Assembly (NCBI GenBank): GCA_025463925.1
Contig: JAODBK010000091.1
Coordinates: 43,630-107,629, forward strand
Source: Acidimicrobiales bacterium
Lineage (GTDB): Bacteria; Actinomycetota; Acidimicrobiia; Acidimicrobiales; AC-14
Length of the DNA stretch: 64,000 nt
Direction of reading: 5' to 3'
Shown: piece by piece, positions 59,311-64,000 of the stretch
Layout of the letters: each line of letters starts with the position of its first letter
Numbering within the stretch: the first letter of the stretch is position 1
Position numbers and translations under genes: made by a program
The notes under the pieces: generated by a model
What the model was told of the DNA's origin: nothing
The model's database searches: none
Seen by the model: the letters and a program-made list of their open reading frames with translations, nothing else

Positions 59311-60556
59311 CGCCGGCCTCTTCGCGCGGGCCAACGAGGTGATCCCCGGCGGTGTCGACTCGCCGGTGCGGGCGTTCGGCGCCGTTGGCGGCACCCCGTA
59401 CTTCGTCGCCCGCGGTGAGGGCATGCACGTCTGGGACGTGGAGGGTCACCGCTACACCGACTACGTGCAGTCGTGGGGCGCGTCGATCCTCGGGCACGCG
59501 CACCCGAAGGTGATCGAGGCGGTGCAGGCCGCGGCCGCCGACGGCACGTCGTTCGGCGCGCCGACCGAGCGCGAGGTGCTGCTGGCCGAGGCCATCCGGT
59601 CGCGGGTGCCGTCGTGCGCGCGGGTGCGGTTGGTGTCGAGCGGCACCGAGGCAACGATGACGGCGCTTCGGATCGCCCGTGGGTTCACCGGCCGCGAGCG
59701 GATCGTGAAGTTCGCCGGCTGCTACCACGGGCACAGCGACGCTCTGCTGGCCGAGGCCGGGAGCGGCGTCGCGACCTTCGGTCTGCCGGGTTCGGCCGGT
59801 GTGACGAAGGCCAGCGTGGCCGACACCATCGTCGTGCCGTACAACGTGGTGCCCGACATCGGTGACGACGTCGCCGCGGTGATCGTCGAGCCGGTCGCGG
59901 CCAACATGGGTGTCGTCGCGCCGGTGCCCGGGTTCCTCGGCGGGCTGCGGACCGCGTGCGACGCCGCCGGCGCGCTGCTGATCTTCGACGAGGTCATCAC
60001 CGGTTTCCGCCTGGGCCTCGGCGGCGCGCAGGGCGCGTACGGCGTGACGCCCGACGTGTCGTGCTTCGGCAAGGTCATCGGCGGCGGGTTGCCGCTGGCC
60101 GCGGTCGGCGGCCGCGTCGACGTCATGTCGGTGCTGGCGCCCGATGGGCCCGTCTACCAGGCGGGCACGCTGTCGGGGAACCCGCTGGCGACCGCCGCCG
60201 GGCTGGCCGTGCTCGATCAGCTCGACGACGCCGCGTTCGTGCAACTCGCCGGCCGGGCCGAGCAGCTTGGCGGCTGGCTCGCCGACGTCATCGCCGAGGC
60301 CGGCCTGCCAGTGCAGGTCAGCGTCGTCGGCCCGTTGCTCACGGTGTTCTTCGCCGACGGCCCGCCGGTGGACTACGCCAGCGCGAAGCGTGCCGACACC
60401 AAGCTCTACGCGCGCTTCTTCCACGAGATGCTCGACCGCGGCGTGGCGCTGCCGCCGTCGCAGTTCGAGGCCATGTTCCCGAGCCTGGCCCACACCAAGG
60501 ACGAGCTCGAGCGGACCGCCGATCTCGCCGCGGCCGCGGCCCGGGCCTGCGCGTAG
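59300..60556 (+). CDS. hemL: Glutamate-1-semialdehyde 2,1-aminomutase
   Basis: PLP enzyme converting glutamate-1-semialdehyde to 5-aminolevulinate, the second step after hemA. The 418 residues contain IPGGVDSPVRAF, SSGTEATMTALRIARG, FAGCYHGHSD, LLIFDEVITGFR, the PLP lysine in SCFGKVIGGGLP (Lys258) and AGTLSGNPLA. The TTG start at 59300 overlaps hemB by 11 bases and is the only one that keeps the N-terminus; no ribosome binding site is obvious, so translation is probably coupled. Confidence 0.95.
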   Translation: MADNAGLFARANEVIPGGVDSPVRAFGAVGGTPYFVARGEGMHVWDVEGHRYTDYVQSWGASILGHAHPKVIEAVQAAAADGTSFGAPTEREVLLAEAIRSRVPSCARVRLVSSGTEATMTALRIARGFTGRERIVKFAGCYHGHSDALLAEAGSGVATFGLPGSAGVTKASVADTIVVPYNVVPDIGDDVAAVIVEPVAANMGVVAPVPGFLGGLRTACDAAGALLIFDEVITGFRLGLGGAQGAYGVTPDVSCFGKVIGGGLPLAAVGGRVDVMSVLAPDGPVYQAGTLSGNPLATAAGLAVLDQLDDAAFVQLAGRAEQLGGWLADVIAEAGLPVQVSVVGPLLTVFFADGPPVDYASAKRADTKLYARFFHEMLDRGVALPPSQFEAMFPSLAHTKDELERTADLAAAAARACA

Positions 60557-60567
60557 ACCGCGCGGCG

Positions 60568-62244
60568 TTGCGGCGCCGCGCGCCCGTCGTCGCATTGTTC
60601 GCGGCGGTGGTCGCGTACGTGCATCGGCCGTGGGCGATGACGAGCCGGCTGCCGCGCAACACCGGCGACCCGTCCTTCGTCACCTTCACGATGGCGTGGG
60701 TCTCGCATTCCCTCGGTCATCCGGGGCGGCTGTTCGACGCGCCGATCTTCTTCCCGCACCACAACACGCTGGCCTACTCCGACCCGCTGCTCCCGCTGGG
60801 CGCGCTGTGGGGCGTCGGGCACTGGATCAGCGGCAACTGGACGGTCGCGACCGGGATGGTGGCCCTCGCGATGGTCGTGGCCAACCTGGCCGCGACCTAC
60901 GCGCTGGCCAAGCGCCTCACCGGCCGGGCCGACGCCGCTGCGCTGGCAGCCCTCGCGTTCGCGCTGTCGGACTTCGCGCTGGCCCAGTGGGGTCACATCC
61001 AGATGCAGGCGCTGGGTTTCCTCCCGCTCGGCTTCCTGCTCCTGTTCCGACTGCTGGAGCGCGGCCGATGGTCCGACGGCCTGCTCCTCGGGCTGGTGCA
61101 GGGCGCGATGGCGATGACGACGGCGTCGATCGCGCTCGCTTGGGCGGTGGCGGCAGTTGCCGCGGTCGCGGCGCACGTGATCATCCGGCGGTTCCGGCTG
61201 GGACGCGAGGTCTGGAAGGCGCTGGCGATTGCCGCGCTGGTCTCGGCGGCGCTGGTCGTGCCGGCGGCCCTCCCCTACACCAACCTGCAACGCGATCCGA
61301 ACTTCACCCGGCCGCTCGAGCCGCTCGCCTCGTTCCGATGGCGCGACCTGGTCAGCCCCACCCGCACGCGTCAGGGCCCACTCGCCGCGCTCCAGCTGCC
61401 GGCGACGCGCCGGGGCGTCGAGCACGAGGCGTTCCCCGGCCTCACCGCGCTGGCGCTCGGCACGGTGGGGCTGGGCGCGCTCGTCCTCACCCGGCGGCGC
61501 CGCACCGGGCGCGAGCACGAGCTCGTGCTCGTCGCCATCGCCGGCGCGGTGTGCCTGCTCACCGCGATGGGCCCCGACATCCTCGGGCCGGTGAGCCCGT
61601 ACCGTCTGCTGCACGACGACGTGCCCGGCTTCGCCGGGCTCCGCGTGGCGACGCGCTTCACGATCGTCACGATCCTCGCGGTCGCGCTGCTGGCGGCGTC
61701 GGGTCTCGCGTGGTTGGCGGCGCGATTGCCGCGGCCGCAACTGGCGCGCACCGTCGGCTGGGCCGCCGTCACGGTGCTGCTGCTGGAGCTGGCCATGCCG
61801 GTTCGCTGGCGTCACCTCGACACCGACCCGGCGACGTTGGCGGTGTACCGCGAGCTGGCCACGCGCGCGCCGGGGCCGGTCGCCGAGCTGCCGATGGCGT
61901 CGTTCGTCGACGGCAGCACGTGGTCTGACGTCGAGGCGCCGCGGCAGGTGTACTCGACGCTCGACTGGCATCCCCGCGTCAACGGGTACTCGGGCTTCGT
62001 GACGCCCGACTACTACGAGAAGCTGACCGCGCTCAACCGCTTCCCGGAACCGTGCGCCATCGACGAGGCCCGCGCCATCGGCGTGCGATGGATCGTGGTG
62101 CACACCGGCGTGGTCGACCGGATCCGCCAGTACGACGCGCTCGAGACGGGCCGGGTGATGGCGGGCCTCCCGAAGGACGCCGTCACCCGGGCCGGACGCT
62201 CGTACCTGGTGGACGTCACCAAGCTGCCGAGCGCGCCCTGCTGA
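60568..62244 (+). CDS. Polytopic membrane glycosyltransferase-like protein
   Basis: A 558-residue protein with about ten membrane helices and a 130-residue soluble C-terminal domain. It has the GT-C-like pattern of a first loop with NTGDPSFVTFTMAWVSH and FFPHHNTLAYSDPLLPLG, resembling YfhO-type or mannosyltransferase-like proteins. Donor and acceptor are unknown. TTG 60568 is the first start after hemL (11 bp on); TTG 60595 is an alternative. It may be read through from the haem operon. Confidence 0.65.
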   Translation: MRRRAPVVALFAAVVAYVHRPWAMTSRLPRNTGDPSFVTFTMAWVSHSLGHPGRLFDAPIFFPHHNTLAYSDPLLPLGALWGVGHWISGNWTVATGMVALAMVVANLAATYALAKRLTGRADAAALAALAFALSDFALAQWGHIQMQALGFLPLGFLLLFRLLERGRWSDGLLLGLVQGAMAMTTASIALAWAVAAVAAVAAHVIIRRFRLGREVWKALAIAALVSAALVVPAALPYTNLQRDPNFTRPLEPLASFRWRDLVSPTRTRQGPLAALQLPATRRGVEHEAFPGLTALALGTVGLGALVLTRRRRTGREHELVLVAIAGAVCLLTAMGPDILGPVSPYRLLHDDVPGFAGLRVATRFTIVTILAVALLAASGLAWLAARLPRPQLARTVGWAAVTVLLLELAMPVRWRHLDTDPATLAVYRELATRAPGPVAELPMASFVDGSTWSDVEAPRQVYSTLDWHPRVNGYSGFVTPDYYEKLTALNRFPEPCAIDEARAIGVRWIVVHTGVVDRIRQYDALETGRVMAGLPKDAVTRAGRSYLVDVTKLPSAPC

Positions 62245-62247
62245 CGG

Positions 62248-63483
62248 CTACGCCACGCGGGCCAGTGCCGCGACCGCTCGGTACGCCGCCTCCGCGGGGC
62301 CGAGCTCGTCGGGCCGCAGCAGATTGGCCATGATCCGCAGCACCCACTCCATCAGGGTGCGCGAGTGCATGCCGGTGCCGACCAGGACGCGCATCAGCTC
62401 GGGCCGCCCGATGATGCGGACGAATGCCCGTGCGACCTTGTAGTACAGGTCGTACTCGGCCTTCAGCCGCTCGTCGTAGGTCGTGAGGGCGAGCCCGTCG
62501 TCGGTGGTCAGTGCCAGCGCGACCGCCTCGGCCGCGAAGCGCCCGGTCTCGTACGCGTACGCGATGCCTTCGCCGTTGAACGGGTTGATCGCACCGGCGG
62601 CGTCGCCGACCACGAGGTAGGTCGGGCCGGCGTGGGGCCCGACCGACAGACCCATCGGCAGGCGGCCACCGGTGGCCGGGCCGCACGACGTCGCCGGCGA
62701 GATGCCCCACGACGCCGGCGCCCAGTCGACGAAGGCGTCCATCAGCTTGGTGGTGTTGACCTGCTTCCACTGGTTGAACGTCGACAGCAGGCCGACGCCG
62801 ACGTTCACCCGGCCGTCGCCCACCGGGAAGATCCAGCCGTACCCCGGCAGCACGTTGCCGTTGGCGTCGCGCACGTCGAGATGCGACTCGATCCACGGCT
62901 CGTCGTGGCGGGGCGAGGTGAAGTAGCCCCGGATCGCCATGCCCTGCGGGTAGGACCGGTCGCGGCTGGTGCCGAGCGAGCGGCCGAACCGGGAGTTGGC
63001 GCCGTCGGCCACCACGAGGTAGCGAGCCCGCACCTCCTCGGGCGCGCCACCGGACTTCCGCTGCAGCACCGCGCCGCGCACCAGGCCGCGGTCGACGATC
63101 GGCGCGACGGCCTCGGTGTCCTGCCACAGCACCGCGCCCGCCTTCTCGGCCCGCTCGGCGACCATGGCGTCGAGATCGTGCCGGGTGACGACGTACCCGT
63201 GGGTCGGGAAGCCCGGCGTGGCCGGCCACTCCAGCTCGAGGGTGCGCCCGAACGCGATCGACCGCAGGCCGTGGAACCGGTGGTGGTGCGACAGCTGGTC
63301 GGCCAGCCCCATGTCGTCGAGCTGCTTCACCGCCCGCGGGGTCAGGCCGTCGCCGCAGGTCTTCTCGCGCGGGAAGTGCTTCTTCTCGACGAGCAGGACG
63401 TCGTGACCGGCTTCCGCCAGCCAGTAGGCGCAGGCCGATCCCGACGGTCCGGCCCCGACGACGATGACGTCGTGGTCGGCCAT
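62248..63483 (-). CDS. Geranylgeranyl reductase-family FAD enzyme (MenJ-like)
   Basis: A 411-residue flavoprotein reductase with FAD motif VIVVGAGPSGSACAY at the N-terminus and GDAAGAINPFNGEGIAYA near 290. The KTCGDGLTPRAV block is typical of geranylgeranyl reductases. In mycobacteria such a protein (MenJ) saturates one isoprene unit of menaquinone, and a similar role in quinone or isoprenoid lipid metabolism is likely. It lies four bases after the cytochrome gene and is probably co-transcribed with it. ATG 63483. Confidence 0.85.
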   Translation of the reverse strand: MADHDVIVVGAGPSGSACAYWLAEAGHDVLLVEKKHFPREKTCGDGLTPRAVKQLDDMGLADQLSHHHRFHGLRSIAFGRTLELEWPATPGFPTHGYVVTRHDLDAMVAERAEKAGAVLWQDTEAVAPIVDRGLVRGAVLQRKSGGAPEEVRARYLVVADGANSRFGRSLGTSRDRSYPQGMAIRGYFTSPRHDEPWIESHLDVRDANGNVLPGYGWIFPVGDGRVNVGVGLLSTFNQWKQVNTTKLMDAFVDWAPASWGISPATSCGPATGGRLPMGLSVGPHAGPTYLVVGDAAGAINPFNGEGIAYAYETGRFAAEAVALALTTDDGLALTTYDERLKAEYDLYYKVARAFVRIIGRPELMRVLVGTGMHSRTLMEWVLRIMANLLRPDELGPAEAAYRAVAALARVA

Positions 63484-63487
63484 GGCG

Positions 63488-64000
63488 CTACAGCTGCGTG
63501 CGTTCGTACTCGACGACGGCGATGATCTCCGCGTCGGTCAGCACGCCCTTGAAGGCGGGCATGCCACCGGTCGCCGGCCCGTGCTGGGTCGCCCCGTACT
63601 TCTTGCCGCGGAACGGCGCCGATCCGGTGGACACCCAGCTGATGTGGTCCGCCTCGTCCGGGAACGTGAGCTTGGCGTCGCCGTTGGCCAGCGCCGGCCC
63701 GACGCCGCCCTCGCCCTTGGCGCCATGGCACCCCGCGCACCCGGCCTTGCCGTGGTACAGCAGCGCGCCCAGCGCCGGGCCGGACGTCGGCGCCGCCGGC
63801 TTCTTGGTCGTGCCGAAGGCGCCGACGTAGATCAGCGCCCAGAACGGGAGCACCACCAGCACCGGCATCATCCACCGCGGGATACCCGTTCTCGTCTCGG
63901 GCAGCGGGGGTGCCGGCGGGGCGGCGACGGGTTCGGGAACCGCCGGCGCCGCGGCCGCGGGGGCCGCTTCGACCTCGCCGGCCGGGCCCGGGGCGTCGGC
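63488..64000 (-). CDS. Membrane-anchored c-type cytochrome (5' end beyond window)
   Basis: Partial gene: the frame is open to the right edge, so the true start is outside. The visible 170 residues comprise a Pro/Ala-rich segment (about 40 residues), one membrane helix (PVLVVLPFWALIYVG) and a cytochrome c domain. The haem motif is CAGCHG, with methionine ligand candidates in GGMPAFKG. An ATG at 63871 could start a 127-residue form, but the open upstream frame argues for a longer one. It probably carries electrons outside the membrane, near the quinone-related reductase gene. Confidence 0.85.
   Translation of the reverse strand, partial: ADAPGPAGEVEAAPAAAAPAVPEPVAAPPAPPLPETRTGIPRWMMPVLVVLPFWALIYVGAFGTTKKPAAPTSGPALGALLYHGKAGCAGCHGAKGEGGVGPALANGDAKLTFPDEADHISWVSTGSAPFRGKKYGATQHGPATGGMPAFKGVLTDAEIIAVVEYERTQL

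Noticed and set aside
1..64000. CRISPR array, prophage or large restriction system
   Set aside because: No regularly spaced direct repeats, phage structural genes or methylase/endonuclease pairs were seen.

Overview
The window is high-GC DNA with dense genes, many GTG and TTG starts and 4-base stop/start overlaps. Gene content suggests an actinobacterium outside the mycobacteria and streptomycetes, possibly of the Acidimicrobiia type. The reasons are a rex-hemA-hemC-cobA/hemD-hemB-hemL cluster, an mshA-like glycosyltransferase followed by a YbjN gene, proC followed by a small HTH gene, nickel superoxide dismutase, an RsiG homologue and a MenJ-like reductase. The order of mshA/ybjN, proC/HTH and hem genes recalls the Mycobacterium tuberculosis Rv0486-Rv0524 region. 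No 16S rRNA is present, so the taxon is an inference.

Layout. 0-4 kb: diguanylate cyclase, mscL, a broken threonine dehydratase fragment, acyl-ACP desaturase behind a TetR-type palindrome, and a zinc-ribbon rhomboid protease. 3.8-11.8 kb: a seven-gene kdp potassium operon (DUF4118 protein, 46-residue membrane peptide, kdpF, A, B, C, D) without kdpE. 12-16.5 kb: tRNA-Lys(UUU), then an accessory segment bracketed by two pairs of inverted repeats, with a P-loop kinase, a zinc ribbon and an orphan FtsX-like permease. 16.6-30.4 kb: surface-glycan genes, two on + and a tightly overlapping seven-gene operon on -, including a homologue of plant UDP-arabinopyranose mutase (RGP family) and an AftB/ZomB-like GT-C protein. 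30.5-38.5 kb: mostly housekeeping and redox genes (DksA-like, ABC1 kinase, MaoC, a MoaD/CdsA-like fusion, cupredoxin with PuuD-like protein, sodN/sodX, acyl-CoA dehydrogenase). 38.6-40.7 kb: an RsiG/response regulator/HD-GYP set and an XRE regulator. 40.7-47 kb: mshA-like gene, YbjN, an IS1595-family insertion carrying an unrelated passenger gene, an M23 peptidase behind a structured leader, proC and HTH. 47-53 kb: SAM hydrolase-type enzyme, ABC exporter, CAP protein under a cyclic di-GMP-I riboswitch, and acyl-CoA synthetase. 53-60.6 kb: Rex-controlled haem and sirohaem operon. 60.6-64 kb: membrane glycosyltransferase-like protein, MenJ-like reductase and a c-type cytochrome cut by the window edge.

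Cyclic di-GMP recurs: a GGDEF synthase with an I-site, an HD-GYP hydrolase, an RsiG-type sensor with two recognisable ligand motifs and a class I riboswitch all lie in the window. Many genes begin 6-10 bases after a TAnnnT box, which suggests widespread leaderless transcription.

All functions are assigned by reading motifs and recalling families. No database search was run.
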